Below, piece after piece: positions 44,484-53,822 of a stretch of DNA of 64,000 nucleotides. Where the stretch lies: assembly GCF_000217715.1 (NCBI RefSeq), contig NC_015666.1:1872270-1936269 (forward strand), given 5' to 3'. Within the stretch, counting starts at the first letter, position 1; each line of letters opens with the position of its first letter. The DNA is from Halopiger xanaduensis SH-6. GTDB lineage: Archaea > Halobacteriota > Halobacteria > Halobacteriales > Natrialbaceae. A program made the translations under genes and the position numbers. The notes below the pieces were generated by a model. That model was not told the DNA's origin and ran no database searches. It saw only the letters and a program-made list of their open reading frames with translations.

Positions 44484-46457
44484 ATGGAGCTGGAAGATAT
44501 CAACACCGTCGCAGTTCTCGGCGCAGGGAATATGGGCCACGGCATCGCGGAGGTCGCCGCGATGGCCGGCTACGACGTGACGATGCGAGACATCAAAGAG
44601 GAGTTCGTCCAGAACGGCTACGAGCAGATCGAGTGGTCGCTAAACAAGCTCGCGGAGAAAGACCAGCTTTCACAGGACGAAGCGGACGCCGCCCTCGAGC
44701 GCGTGACGCCGCTGGTCGACATGGCGGAGGCCGTCGCGGACGCCGACGTCGTCATCGAGGCCGTCCCGGAGCAGATGGAGATCAAGAAGGACGTCTATCA
44801 GGAACTCGAGGAACACGCCAACGACGAGGCGATTTTCGCGACGAACACCTCGAGCCTCTCGATCACGGAACTGGCCGAGGTGACCGAGCGCCCCGAGCGG
44901 TTCTGCGGTATGCACTTCTTCAACCCGCCGGTCCGGATGGACCTCGTCGAGGTGATCACCGGCGCCGAGACGGCCGAGGAAACGCTCGAGACGATCGAAG
45001 AACTGGCAGAGGACTTCGGGAAGACGCCGGTCCGCGTCCACAAGGACTCGCCCGGGTTCATCGTGAACCGCATTCTCGTGCCGCTGATGAACGAGGCCTG
45101 CTGGCTCGTCAGCGAGGACGAGGCGACGATCGCCGAGGTCGACTCGACGACGAAGTACGGGATGGGGCTCCCGATGGGTTCCTTCGAGTTGGGCGATCAG
45201 GTCGGCAACGACGTCAGCTATCACGTCTTAGACTACATGCACGAGGTGCTCGGCGCGGCCTACGAGCCGGCACCGCTGCTCGAGGAGAAGGTCGAAAACG
45301 AGGAGCTCGGCAAGAAAACCGGCAAGGGGTTCTACGACTACGAGAACGGCGGCGTCGACATTCCGACCGACGAGCAGTCCGAGCTCGTCGAGCGGCGGCT
45401 GCTGGCGACGATGGCTAACGAGGCCGCGAAGCTGATCGGCGGCGACGTCGCGCCGCCCGAATCGATCGACGAGGCCGTCCAACTCGGCGCCGGGTTCCCC
45501 GACGGCCCCGTGAAGCTCGTCGACGACTACGGCCTCGAAACGCTCCACGAGACGCTCGAGGACGCCTACGAGGAGACGGGCCACGAGCGCTACGCGCCGG
45601 CCGACTACCTCGCCGAGCGCGCCGAGGCGGGCGGCTTCTACGAGTCCGACGGCGAGGCCGGCGACGGCGAAACCGAGTTCGAAACGATCCGCGTCGAGTA
45701 CCCGGCCGACTACGTCGGCCACATCGTCCTCGACCGACCCCACCGGATGAACACGATCAGCAACGAGTTGCTCGCGGAACTGTCGGAGGCGATCGACCTG
45801 CTCGAGGACGACGACGAGGTCCGCGCAATCTTGCTGACCGGCGAGGGCGACCGCGCGTTCTCCGCCGGCGCCGACGTTCAGAGCATGGCCGCCGGCGCCG
45901 ACCCGCTCGACGCGCAGGAACTCTCCCGGACGGGCCAGCAGACCTTCGGCAAGCTCGAGGCCTGCGACGTGCCGGTCGTCGCCGGCGTCGACGGCTACTG
46001 TCTCGGCGGCGGGATGGAACTGGCGACCTGCGCGGACCTGCGGGTCGCCAGCGAGCGCTCGGAGTTCGGCCAGCCGGAACTCAACCTCGGCCTGCTGCCG
46101 GGCTGGGGCGGCACCCAGCGGCTCAAGCACATCGTCGGTGAGGGCCGGGCGAAGGAGATCATCCTCACCGCCGAGCGGTTCGACGCCGAGACGATGGCCG
46201 AGTACGGCTTCGTCAACGACGTCGTCGAGAACGACGCCCTCGAGGCGGAGGCGCTCGAGTTGGCGAGCGATCTGGCCGGCGGCCCGCCGATCGCCCAGCA
46301 GTTCACGAAGCGCGCGATGTTGACCGGCCGCGACGATACCGAAGCGGGCCTCGAGTACGAGGCGTCGGCGTTCGGCCACTTGATGGCGACCGACGACCTC
46401 ATGGAGGGCATCACCGCCTTCATGGGGGACGGAGAGCCGGAGTTCGAGGGGAAGTGA
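44484..46457 (+). CDS. 3-hydroxyacyl-CoA dehydrogenase / enoyl-CoA hydratase fusion
   Basis: Two beta-oxidation steps in one 657-residue protein. Residues 1-290: NAD-binding VLGAGNMGHGIAEV, MHFFNPPVRMDLVE and SPGFIVNRILVP of hydroxyacyl-CoA dehydrogenase; a second C-terminal HAD domain to about 390. Residues about 405-657: enoyl-CoA hydratase with RMNTISNEL, FSAGADV, CLGGGMELATCADLRVAS and PELNLGLLPGWGGTQRL (both catalytic-region Glu present). The dehydrogenase-first order is the reverse of FadB and is typical of archaea. ATG 44484 chosen; GTG 44478 possible. Confidence 0.95.
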   Translation: MELEDINTVAVLGAGNMGHGIAEVAAMAGYDVTMRDIKEEFVQNGYEQIEWSLNKLAEKDQLSQDEADAALERVTPLVDMAEAVADADVVIEAVPEQMEIKKDVYQELEEHANDEAIFATNTSSLSITELAEVTERPERFCGMHFFNPPVRMDLVEVITGAETAEETLETIEELAEDFGKTPVRVHKDSPGFIVNRILVPLMNEACWLVSEDEATIAEVDSTTKYGMGLPMGSFELGDQVGNDVSYHVLDYMHEVLGAAYEPAPLLEEKVENEELGKKTGKGFYDYENGGVDIPTDEQSELVERRLLATMANEAAKLIGGDVAPPESIDEAVQLGAGFPDGPVKLVDDYGLETLHETLEDAYEETGHERYAPADYLAERAEAGGFYESDGEAGDGETEFETIRVEYPADYVGHIVLDRPHRMNTISNELLAELSEAIDLLEDDDEVRAILLTGEGDRAFSAGADVQSMAAGADPLDAQELSRTGQQTFGKLEACDVPVVAGVDGYCLGGGMELATCADLRVASERSEFGQPELNLGLLPGWGGTQRLKHIVGEGRAKEIILTAERFDAETMAEYGFVNDVVENDALEAEALELASDLAGGPPIAQQFTKRAMLTGRDDTEAGLEYEASAFGHLMATDDLMEGITAFMGDGEPEFEGK

Positions 46458-46617
46458 GGCGACCGTCGTAAGGAAGGGAACCGGCGTTCGAAGGGACCTG
46501 AGGTCGCCGGCGGACGAGACCGCTGCGACCGGGACACCGTCCGGTCGGGAACGTCCCTCGAGCGGATGATTTCGTCGTTTTGGCGATAACGGTTGTTCAA
46601 TTGTCACTTGGTCGCGA

Positions 46618-46625
46618 GATTTATC
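46618..46625 (+). promoter_or_regulatory. TATA-like element upstream of the HalX regulator
   Basis: GATTTATC centred near 46622 predicts transcription start near 46648, leaving a leader of about 50 nt that contains a GGAGG SD (46684-46688). Confidence 0.4.
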
Positions 46626-46697
46626 ACCCAGAGGTGCCATGCATGACGCGTGGCTGCAATCGATGATGGGTGATGAAGGGAACGGAGGGGTCAGCCG

Positions 46698-47270
46698 ATG
46701 AGTGAGGGGACGGAGGTGCTCGTCGTCGACGACGAGTCCCGCCTCGCCGACCTGTTCGCCGCGTGGCTGCAGTCCGATTGGGCCGTCGAGACCGCCTACG
46801 ACGGCGAGCAAGCCCTCGAGAAGATCTCCGACTCCGTCGAGGTCGTCCTCCTGGACCGGCGGATGCCCGGCCTCTCGGGCGACGAGGTCCTCGAGCGGCT
46901 CCGCGAGGAGGGGTACGACTGCCGCGTCGTCATGGTCACGGCGGTCGATCCGGACTTCGATATCATCGAGATGGGGTTCGACGACTACCTCGTCAAACCG
47001 GTCTCGAAGGACGAACTCCTCGAGATGGTCGACGACGTCTCCGGCCGCTCCGACTACGAGTCGGCGATCCAGGAGTACTACGCGCTCGTCTCCAAGAAGG
47101 CCCTGCTCGAGTCCGAGAAAGCGGAGCGAGAACTCGAAGACAACGCGGAGTACCGGGAACTCTGCGACCGCGTCAACGACCTCGAGCAGGCGGTCGACGA
47201 GACGGTGACGAGCATGTCCTCCCACGACGAGTTCGTCGGCGCGTTTCAGGACCTCCAGACCGAGAACTGA
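46698..47270 (+). CDS. HalX-domain response regulator
   Basis: 190 residues: an N-terminal receiver domain (VVDDESRL, phospho-Asp53 in LLDRRMPGLSG, MVTAV, Lys in DYLVKPVS) and a C-terminal HalX helical domain (about 122-180) with EYYALVSKKALLESEKAERELEDN. HalX has no known DNA-binding fold, so output is probably by protein interaction. GGAGG 9 nt before the ATG supports the start. No histidine kinase is adjacent, so its partner is unknown. Confidence 0.92.
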   Translation: MSEGTEVLVVDDESRLADLFAAWLQSDWAVETAYDGEQALEKISDSVEVVLLDRRMPGLSGDEVLERLREEGYDCRVVMVTAVDPDFDIIEMGFDDYLVKPVSKDELLEMVDDVSGRSDYESAIQEYYALVSKKALLESEKAERELEDNAEYRELCDRVNDLEQAVDETVTSMSSHDEFVGAFQDLQTEN

Positions 47271-47564
47271 GCCGGTCGGTGCAGGTCTCCGATTCCAACC
47301 CGGCGCCCCAGTTTCCATTACCCAGTTACGGATTCTCCCATCTCCGCACGTAGTTGCGGCCGGCAGCGCCGCGTAGTCCGTCCGTATTGCCGTTCTCGAG
47401 TCGGAGTGATCGGATAGTCGGTCCGAGTTCGACCGGCGGTTCGATCCGATTACCTCGAAACACCGGAGATGACCGTCAGTTGTCGGTGACAATTAGCGCC
47501 GACTGTTTCCCGACAGGTGCAGGCACGTTCGTTTTCGCCCGTCGAGAGCTACCACAAATGTAGC

Positions 47565-47996
47565 ATGAGTGATGCAACAACCAATACGGCGGCCGATCGG
47601 AACCGGAACGCGTTGAACACGGACACGATGCAGTGGCTGAGCGCCCTCATCGCGCTGATCGGGTTGTACCTCGTCGCCTCGCCGTTCATCCTCGAGTCGA
47701 CGGACGCGGCGACCTGGAACGACACGCTCGTCGGGACGGGCATCTTCCTGCTCGCCGGCTACAACTTCTACCGGCTGTCGAAGGACCGGCTGGCGAACGT
47801 CGGCGCCGCGGGCCTGACCGTCCTGCTCGGGCTGTGGGCCCTCATCTCGCCCGCCGTCATCGAGATGGGAAGCAACGAGCTCGCGACGGGCACGGCGATC
47901 TCCGGGCTGGCGGTGGCGCTCCTCGCGATGTACAGCGCCTACGCGAACAACAAGGCGGACGTCCCCGCACGGGCCCGAACCCGCACTCGTGGCTAA
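47565..47996 (+). CDS. SPW-repeat membrane protein
   Basis: 143 residues, four membrane helices in two SPW-like repeats: MQWLSALIALIGLYLVASPF... and GLTVLLGLWALISPAV. N-terminal 20 residues are Asn/Thr/Ala-rich. Function of SPW proteins is unknown; they are common in haloarchaea. The ATG at 47565 follows an ACAAATGTAGC stretch without a clear SD. Confidence 0.87.
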   Translation: MSDATTNTAADRNRNALNTDTMQWLSALIALIGLYLVASPFILESTDAATWNDTLVGTGIFLLAGYNFYRLSKDRLANVGAAGLTVLLGLWALISPAVIEMGSNELATGTAISGLAVALLAMYSAYANNKADVPARARTRTRG

Positions 47997-48068
47997 CGCG
48001 GCCCGTTCGGGAGTCGCTCTTTCTATTAGTGCGTCGGGTATCGAGTCACCGTCCGTCTCGCACCGTCG

Positions 48069-49223
48069 CTACTGCGGCGACTGTCTGTAGATCAGGTTCC
48101 GCTGGATCTCGTTCGCCCCCTCGTAGATGACCGGGACCCGCGCGTCGCGGTAGACGCGGGCGATGCGTCGCTCGTCCAGCACCGAGCGACCGCCGTGGAA
48201 CTGCATCCCCTGTTCGGCGACGTCGACGGCGGCCTCGGTCGCTTTCGTCTTCGCGAGCGCCGCCCAGTAACCGGCGTGGTCGTCGTTCGCGACCTTCTCG
48301 CAGGCGCGCCAGGTGAGCGTCCGGGCGCTCTCGAACTCGAGGAGCATGTCGGCGAGGCCGTGCTGGACGGCCTGGAACTCGTTGATCGTCCGGCCGAACT
48401 CCTCGCGGTCGTGGGTGAACGCCCAGGCCTCCTCGATGGCGGCGGCGGCCATGCCGAGGCCGTGGCCCGCGACGGCGACGCGGCCGTGGTTGAAGAAGTC
48501 CGAGATCATCCAGAAGCCCGCGCCTTCGGTGCCGATCAGGTTCTCCTCGGGGATGCGGCAGTCGTCGAACGTGATGTGGGCCTGCTTCGAGGCGCGCATC
48601 GCCATCTTCTCGGGGATGTGCTCGGCCTCGTAGCCGTCGGTGTCGGTCGGGACGATAAACAGCGAGTGGTTGTTGTAGCGGTTGTCCTCGTCGTCGTCGG
48701 TGCGGGCGTAGACGGTGACCCAGTCGGCCTCGACGCCGTTGCCGATCCAGTATTTCTCGCCGTTGATAACCCACTCGTCGCCCTCTTTCTCCGCGCGGGT
48801 CTCCATCCCCGCGAGGTCGCTGCCGGTGTCGGGTTCGGAGACGGCAAGCCCCGAGAGCTGCTCGCCCTCGGCGACCGGCCGAATGTACTCCTCGCACTGC
48901 TCGTCGGAGCCGTACTCGTAGGTGAGCTCGCAGCCGAAACTCGCGAGTTGGAGCGTGAGGGCGATGCCGGCGTCCGCGCGGTAGAACTCTTCGGTGAGCG
49001 CGAGCAACTGCGGGAGGTCGAAGCCCCGACCGCCCCACTCCTCGGGGATGTCCTGCGCGACGAGGCCGGCCTCCTGACCGGCCTCGAGGATATCGTGCGG
49101 GTACTCGCCGGACTGGAAGTACTCCTGGGCGTTGGGTTCGATGTGCTCTCGGGCGAACTCGCGGGCTTCCTGTTTGACGTCGCGGGCGTGCTCCGGGACG
49201 ATGCTGTCGTCGAGCAGATCCAT
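48069..49223 (-). CDS. Acyl-CoA dehydrogenase, second copy
   Basis: 384 residues. LAVSEPDTGSDLAGMETRAEK, WVINGEKYWIGNG, DREEFGRTINEFQAVQ and the catalytic Glu region PVIYEGANEIQRNLIYRQ. It differs clearly from the gene at 43216 (for example YWIGNG in place of MWITNG), so it is not a recent duplicate and probably takes another acyl-CoA. Transcribed alone; convergent with the SPW gene. Confidence 0.95.
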   Translation of the reverse strand: MDLLDDSIVPEHARDVKQEAREFAREHIEPNAQEYFQSGEYPHDILEAGQEAGLVAQDIPEEWGGRGFDLPQLLALTEEFYRADAGIALTLQLASFGCELTYEYGSDEQCEEYIRPVAEGEQLSGLAVSEPDTGSDLAGMETRAEKEGDEWVINGEKYWIGNGVEADWVTVYARTDDDEDNRYNNHSLFIVPTDTDGYEAEHIPEKMAMRASKQAHITFDDCRIPEENLIGTEGAGFWMISDFFNHGRVAVAGHGLGMAAAAIEEAWAFTHDREEFGRTINEFQAVQHGLADMLLEFESARTLTWRACEKVANDDHAGYWAALAKTKATEAAVDVAEQGMQFHGGRSVLDERRIARVYRDARVPVIYEGANEIQRNLIYRQSPQ

Positions 49224-49343
49224 GCCTCGTCAGTCGATTGCAACCCGAATATAGCCGGTGGTTTCTGTTCGCAGGCGAACACGACTCGGCGCTGACGTCG
49301 GGGGAGGTGACAGGACTTTACGGCCGGCCCGTTTCCGGTCGGT

Positions 49344-50012
49344 ATGGCGACTGAAGCGACATTTACGGTGCCGGCCGACGAATTTCCGCTGGGGAGCGTG
49401 TTCGAGCAATTGCCGGACGTGACGGTCGAACTCGAGCGGATCATTCCGGCCCGCGACGTGGTGGTACCCTACTTCTGGGTTCGCGGCACCCCCGTCGACG
49501 ACATCGAGAGCGCGTTTGCCGACCATCCGGGCGTTACGGACATCCGACTCGTCGATTCGGTCGCGGACGAGTACCTGTTGCGCGTCGAGTGGACGACGGA
49601 ATACGAGGGCGTGTTGAGCGTACTGACCGAGACGAAGGTGCCGCTGGTCAAAGCCGTCGGCACGAACCGACGGTGGACGTTCGACGTCCGCGGGGACGTC
49701 CGCAGTGATATCGCCGCGTTTCAGCGCCGCTGCCAGGAGTTGGACATTCCGATCACGCTGACGAAACTGCACGCGCTCACGCCGATCAAGACGGAGACCG
49801 GGCGGGCGCTCACCGGCCCGCAGCAGGAGGCGCTCGTCCTCGCCTACGAGCGGGGCTACTTCAACTCGCCGCGGGACGTCACGATGGCGGAACTGGGCGA
49901 CGAGCTCGGCATCTCCCAACAGGCCGTCGCGTCCCGTCTCCGGCGCGGCGTCGATCAGATTCTCGAGGGAACGCTCTCGGAGTTGGAGCCGTCGTCACGG
50001 AAGACTACTTAA
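49344..50012 (+). CDS. Bacterioopsin-activator-type HTH regulator
   Basis: 222 residues. The N-terminal half (to about 150) is a BAT-GAF-like sensor domain starting MATEATFTVPADEFPLG; the C-terminal half has the HTH_10 domain with LTGPQQEALVLAYERGYFNSPRDVTMAELGDELGISQQAVASRLRRGV, which binds DNA. Ligand and targets unknown. It lies 55 nt before a histidine kinase gene, but an intervening promoter suggests separate control. Confidence 0.92.
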   Translation: MATEATFTVPADEFPLGSVFEQLPDVTVELERIIPARDVVVPYFWVRGTPVDDIESAFADHPGVTDIRLVDSVADEYLLRVEWTTEYEGVLSVLTETKVPLVKAVGTNRRWTFDVRGDVRSDIAAFQRRCQELDIPITLTKLHALTPIKTETGRALTGPQQEALVLAYERGYFNSPRDVTMAELGDELGISQQAVASRLRRGVDQILEGTLSELEPSSRKTT

Positions 50013-50019
50013 ATAAGTT

Positions 50020-50028
50020 GTATACTAA
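50020..50028 (+). promoter_or_regulatory. TATA-like element upstream of the histidine kinase at 50068
   Basis: TATACTAAA in the short gap after the Bat-type regulator; predicted transcription start about 18 nt before the ATG. Confidence 0.4.
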
Positions 50029-50067
50029 AAAGCGAGCCTGAACAGCGACGCGCCGGATAGAGGGAGT

Positions 50068-51390
50068 ATGAGTTCCGAGTTCGACGCGGCGTTCACGGCG
50101 TCCGAGAGCGAGCGGCGCTACTGGTACCGCGTCGTTCCCGCGCTGGGCGTGCTGATCCTCGTCAGTGCGATCGCCAAAGCGACGGTAACGCTCGCCGATA
50201 ACGGACTCCTGCTGGAGGCCGCCCTCGATCTCGTGTTGCTCGGGTCGCTGGGGCTCGTCACGCTCTACATCGGGCTCTGGCTGCCGAACACGTCGATCCG
50301 GCCCGCGTTCTACCCGCGCATCGTCGCGTGGGTCGGCGGCGGCATCGGCGTGATGGGAATCGTGCTCGCGCTCCGGGTCCTCCACCCCGGCGTCACCGTG
50401 CAGTTCACGTTCGGTACCCAGGCGGTGTTGCTGGCAATCGGCTCGATCGCGGGACTGGGCATCGGCGTCCACGAAGCGCAGGCGCTCATCCGCGCCGAAG
50501 CCCTCGCCGCCCGAAACGAGGAGTTGAAACGCACCGAACGCCGCCTCGAGGAGGCCGTCGCGCAACTGGAGGCGTCGAACGAGCAACTCGAACAGTTCGC
50601 CTACGCAGCGAGCCACGACCTGCAGGAGCCGCTCCGAATGGTGACGAGCTACCTCCAGCTCATCGAGGACCGGTACGGGGACGAACTCGACGAGGACTGT
50701 ACGGAGTTCATCGCGTACGCCGTCGACGGCGCCGACCGCATGGACGCGATGATCGACGGCTTGCTCGAGTACTCGCGGGTGGATACGCAGGGCGGCTCGT
50801 TCGAGCCCGTCGATCTGGACGCGGTGCTCGAGGACGTCTGCACGGACCTCCAGTTCATGATCGAAGAGAGCGACGGGACGATCACGCGGGAGTCGTTGCC
50901 CACCGTCGAGGGCGACGAGCGACAGTTGCGGCAGGTGTTCCAGAATCTGCTGTCGAACGCGATCGAGTATTCGGGCGACGAACCTCCGCGCGTACACGTG
51001 TCCGCGGAGCGGTCGGCGGAGCGCGCGGCGGAAGCGGAAGGAGAGAGCGGGGGCGAGAGCAGGGGCACGGGTGCGGCGTGGACGATTTCGGTCCGCGACG
51101 AGGGGATCGGCATCGACCCCGACGACGCCGACCGGGTGTTCGGCGTCTTCCAGCGCTTACACTCGATGAACGAACACGCCGGCTCGGGGATCGGCCTCGC
51201 GCTCTGCGAGCGGATCGTCGAGCGCCACGGCGGCGAGATCTGGGTCGACACGGAACCGGGTGAAGGATCGACGTTTCGGTTCACGCTCCCGTCCCGTGGC
51301 GACGCGTCGGCCGCGTCCGCTCCCGACGTCGCGACTCGAGCGAACGAATCGAAGGCGCGGCCGGAGCGGAGCGATCGGCGCGACGACTAG
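50068..51390 (+). CDS. Membrane sensor histidine kinase
   Basis: 440 residues. Four hydrophobic segments in the first 150 form the sensor, then a coiled region (ARNEELKRTERRLEEAVAQLEASNEQ). HisKA H-box is AASHDLQEPLRMVTSYLQL, N-box QVFQNLLSNAIEYSGD, G-boxes DEGIGIDP and GSGIGLALCERIV. C-terminal 40 residues are Asp/Arg/Ala-rich. The kinase core closely resembles that of the PAS kinase at 56430. No cognate regulator is next to it. Confidence 0.93.
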   Translation: MSSEFDAAFTASESERRYWYRVVPALGVLILVSAIAKATVTLADNGLLLEAALDLVLLGSLGLVTLYIGLWLPNTSIRPAFYPRIVAWVGGGIGVMGIVLALRVLHPGVTVQFTFGTQAVLLAIGSIAGLGIGVHEAQALIRAEALAARNEELKRTERRLEEAVAQLEASNEQLEQFAYAASHDLQEPLRMVTSYLQLIEDRYGDELDEDCTEFIAYAVDGADRMDAMIDGLLEYSRVDTQGGSFEPVDLDAVLEDVCTDLQFMIEESDGTITRESLPTVEGDERQLRQVFQNLLSNAIEYSGDEPPRVHVSAERSAERAAEAEGESGGESRGTGAAWTISVRDEGIGIDPDDADRVFGVFQRLHSMNEHAGSGIGLALCERIVERHGGEIWVDTEPGEGSTFRFTLPSRGDASAASAPDVATRANESKARPERSDRRDD

Positions 51391-51402
51391 CGGGTAGCCC
51401 CG

Positions 51403-51873
51403 TCACCGCAGCGCGCGGAGTAGTTCGTCCTCGTTCGCGGCCGCGTCGGCGTGGTGATCCAGCCGCCAGATGTCCCAGATTACGTCGCAGACGATGTGCA
51501 CGTACAGTACCGCTCCAGTCAGGATCGCGAGCGGAACGCTGGCGAGCGCCAGGAGCGAGACGAGAATTCCGGCGAGCAACAAATGGCTCAGGAGCCGCGA
51601 GAGGACGCCGACGTCGCCGCGGCCGAATATTCGGTCCTGATCGGCGACGGCCGCAGTCGGATTCGAGAGGCAGAACCGAACGGCGTCCCACGACCCCGTC
51701 TTGAACCGCGCGATGAGGAAGTGATCGAGGTCGATGAAGACGCCGAGGGCGACCGCGTAGGCGACGATGAGGGCGGCGGGGACGGAAACGCCGGCGACCT
51801 CGATCGGCGGGAGGACATACGCGAGTGCGCCGGCGACGACGAGCGACACGACTGCGTGGTGTTTCGAGTAAAT
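51403..51873 (-). CDS. DUF457-like membrane protein, possible ATT start
   Basis: About 156 residues if translated from ATT at 51873, or 148 from GTG at 51849. Three or four membrane helices with the metal-site-like GVFIDLDHFLIARFKTG and RLLSHLLLAG. The upstream extension I/M-Y-S-K-H-H-A-V-V supplies His residues typical of the N-terminus of this family, and AGGTGA sits 6 nt before the ATT, so the upstream start is favoured. An in-frame TGA lies two codons before the ATT. Weak relative of the gene at 41523. Confidence 0.65.
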   Translation of the reverse strand: MYSKHHAVVSLVVAGALAYVLPPIEVAGVSVPAALIVAYAVALGVFIDLDHFLIARFKTGSWDAVRFCLSNPTAAVADQDRIFGRGDVGVLSRLLSHLLLAGILVSLLALASVPLAILTGAVLYVHIVCDVIWDIWRLDHHADAAANEDELLRALR

Positions 51874-51994
51874 CGAGACTCACCTGCGTTCGACGACGAC
51901 GGCGAGTCACTAAATCGTCCCGCCGGCCTCTCGATATCGGCGAGCGGCGGAGCCGCTTTCGGCTACCGGGCGAGTCGGACCCCTCGAGCGCACC

Positions 51995-52372
51995 TCACCC
52001 GGCGAAACCCGAAAGCAGCCACTCGCCGCCGTCGCTATCCTCCTCGCCGATGCTCGGGGCGCTCACGAGCACGAAGGCGCTTTCCTCGTCGCCGTTGCGG
52101 ATCTGGCGCGTCGACTCCGGCGGGATCCAGAGCGCGTCGCCGGTCTCCATCGACACCTCCTCGTCGTCGACGACGACCGTCGCCTCGCCCTCGATGAGGA
52201 CGTAGACCTCCTCGTGGTCGTTGTCGGTGTGGTCGTGGGGTTTGCTGTTCCACCCCGGATCGCAGCGCGCGACCGTCACGCCGACCTGCTCGGTCTCGAG
52301 CGGATCGGACAGAAAGTGCATCGCGCTCGAGACCTGCTCGACGTCTTCGTAGTTGACTTTCCGGTAGGACAT
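51995..52372 (-). CDS. Cupin-domain protein
   Basis: 125 residues, single cupin barrel: KPHDHTDNDHEEVYVLIEGEATV provides His46, His48 and Glu as a metal site and GDALWIPPESTRQIRN is the second motif. The substrate cannot be told. It lies downstream of NikR on the same strand, separated by 94 nt, so co-transcription is possible. Confidence 0.88.
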   Translation of the reverse strand: MSYRKVNYEDVEQVSSAMHFLSDPLETEQVGVTVARCDPGWNSKPHDHTDNDHEEVYVLIEGEATVVVDDEEVSMETGDALWIPPESTRQIRNGDEESAFVLVSAPSIGEEDSDGGEWLLSGFAG

Positions 52373-52466
52373 ACCGCGGTATTCGTGGGGGATCCAGTAA
52401 AACTAGGTGTTCGGCCGCATTCTGCCGGCTACCCGCTCGAGTGAGGGACGACCGTCGCCGGTACCG

Positions 52467-52895
52467 TTATCCGTCCTGTGCGATCGGATCGAAGCCGTCG
52501 ACCGGCGTCACCGAGTAGTCGATCGTCAGCGCGTCCTGGGTCGCGCGGATCTTCCCGACGAACGTCGAGATGTCCTCGAGTTCGCCCTCGAGGACGAACA
52601 GTTCCATGCAGTGGTGGTCGCCGACGTGGCTGTGGAAGTTCGAAGCCACGAGGTCTTCGTGCTCGTGGCGCAGGTGCATCATTCGCTCCTCGACGCTGGT
52701 CGTCTCGTAGTCGAAGAGGACGGTGACGATCCCCATCAGGTCTCGATCCTCGAGTCGGGTGTCCTCGAACTCGCCGAGCAAGTTTCGGGAAGCCTCGCGG
52801 ACGACCTCGCTGCGGCCGGTGTAGCCGTGCTCGTCGGCGAACTGGTCGAGTCGCTCGAGGAGTTCGTCGGGCATCGAGACGCTTACGACTGCCAT
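52467..52895 (-). CDS. nikR: NikR nickel-responsive ribbon-helix-helix regulator
   Basis: 142 residues. The N-terminal RHH DNA-binding fold ([34 protein letters not shown]) is followed by an ACT-like nickel-binding domain. All four nickel ligands known from E. coli NikR appear: His79 (EHED), His88 and His90 (FHSHV) and Cys96 (HHCMEL). Normally represses nickel uptake when Ni is bound. No nickel transporter is in the window. ATG 52895 is set by a TATA box 27 nt upstream. Confidence 0.9.
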   Translation of the reverse strand: MAVVSVSMPDELLERLDQFADEHGYTGRSEVVREASRNLLGEFEDTRLEDRDLMGIVTVLFDYETTSVEERMMHLRHEHEDLVASNFHSHVGDHHCMELFVLEGELEDISTFVGKIRATQDALTIDYSVTPVDGFDPIAQDG

Positions 52896-52916
52896 ATAAT
52901 AACTCGGCGCCGTTCG

Positions 52917-52928
52917 AATATTAATATT
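52917..52928 (-). promoter_or_regulatory. Palindromic TATA box of nikR
   Basis: AATATTAATATT, a perfect 12-bp palindrome centred 27 nt before the nikR ATG. Being symmetric it could also start transcription towards the creatininase-family gene at 53031. Confidence 0.55.
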
Positions 52929-53030
52929 TGCTATCGAGGGCGACGCGCCGTCCTCGAGGAATCGACTCGCAGCGGTTGCGCCCGCCGGACGGGCACATAA
53001 CGTTTTCCGACTCCGGCGAGAGGGGCGATT

Positions 53031-53822
53031 ATGTACCTCGCGAACCGGGCCTGGCCCGACCTCGCCGATTACGTCGCCGACGAGTCGCTGGCGGTCGTCC
53101 CCCTGGGGTCGACCGAGCAACACGGACCACACCTGCCCGAAGGCACGGATCACATGATCGCTGAGGCGCTCGCCCGCGAGGCGACGGAGCGGACCGGCTT
53201 CCTCTGTACGCCGCCGATTCCGATCGGCGTCAGTTCTCACCACCGCCAGTTCCACGGCACGATGTGGGTCGACGCGCCGGTCTTCCGGGACTACGTCGAG
53301 AGCCTCTCGAGAAACCTCACGTACCACGGCATCGACCGGATCGTCTACGTCAACGCCCACGGCGGCAACGTCGCGCACCTCCGCGAGGTCGGCCGCCGCC
53401 TGCACGAGGACGGCACCGCCTACGCCGTCGAGTGGATGTGGGACGAGTCGATCCCCGACCTGATCGAGGAGGTCTTCGAGACGCCGGGCCCCCACGGCGG
53501 TCCCAAGGAGACCGCAATGATCATGCACATCGCGAACGAACTCGTCCACGAAGACCGCCTCGAGGAGGCCCGCGACGGCGGCGTCGTCTTCGATTACGAC
53601 GACGAACGGGTCCACGGCGCGACGACGTTCTACGACGCGATCGAGAACAGCCCGAACGGCGTTTTCGGCGACCAGACCGACGCGATGCCCGAGGTCGGCG
53701 AGCGGCTCTTCGAGGCCGCGACCGACCAGCTCGTGGCGCTGCTCGAGTGGCTCGACGAACAGCCGCTCGAGGACCTGCTACCCGAGCCCCACGTGGAGCC
53801 TCGTCCGGATCCCGATCGGTAG
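53031..53822 (+). CDS. Creatininase-family amidohydrolase
   Basis: 263 residues. Family motifs: [19 protein letters not shown] (metal-binding Glu/His/Asp), [18 protein letters not shown] and a late ETAMIMHIA region. In archaea one member (ArfB) is a formamidopyrimidine deformylase in riboflavin/F420 precursor synthesis; others are creatinine amidohydrolase-like. This gene cannot be assigned between them from sequence alone. Confidence 0.87.
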   Translation: MYLANRAWPDLADYVADESLAVVPLGSTEQHGPHLPEGTDHMIAEALAREATERTGFLCTPPIPIGVSSHHRQFHGTMWVDAPVFRDYVESLSRNLTYHGIDRIVYVNAHGGNVAHLREVGRRLHEDGTAYAVEWMWDESIPDLIEEVFETPGPHGGPKETAMIMHIANELVHEDRLEEARDGGVVFDYDDERVHGATTFYDAIENSPNGVFGDQTDAMPEVGERLFEAATDQLVALLEWLDEQPLEDLLPEPHVEPRPDPDR

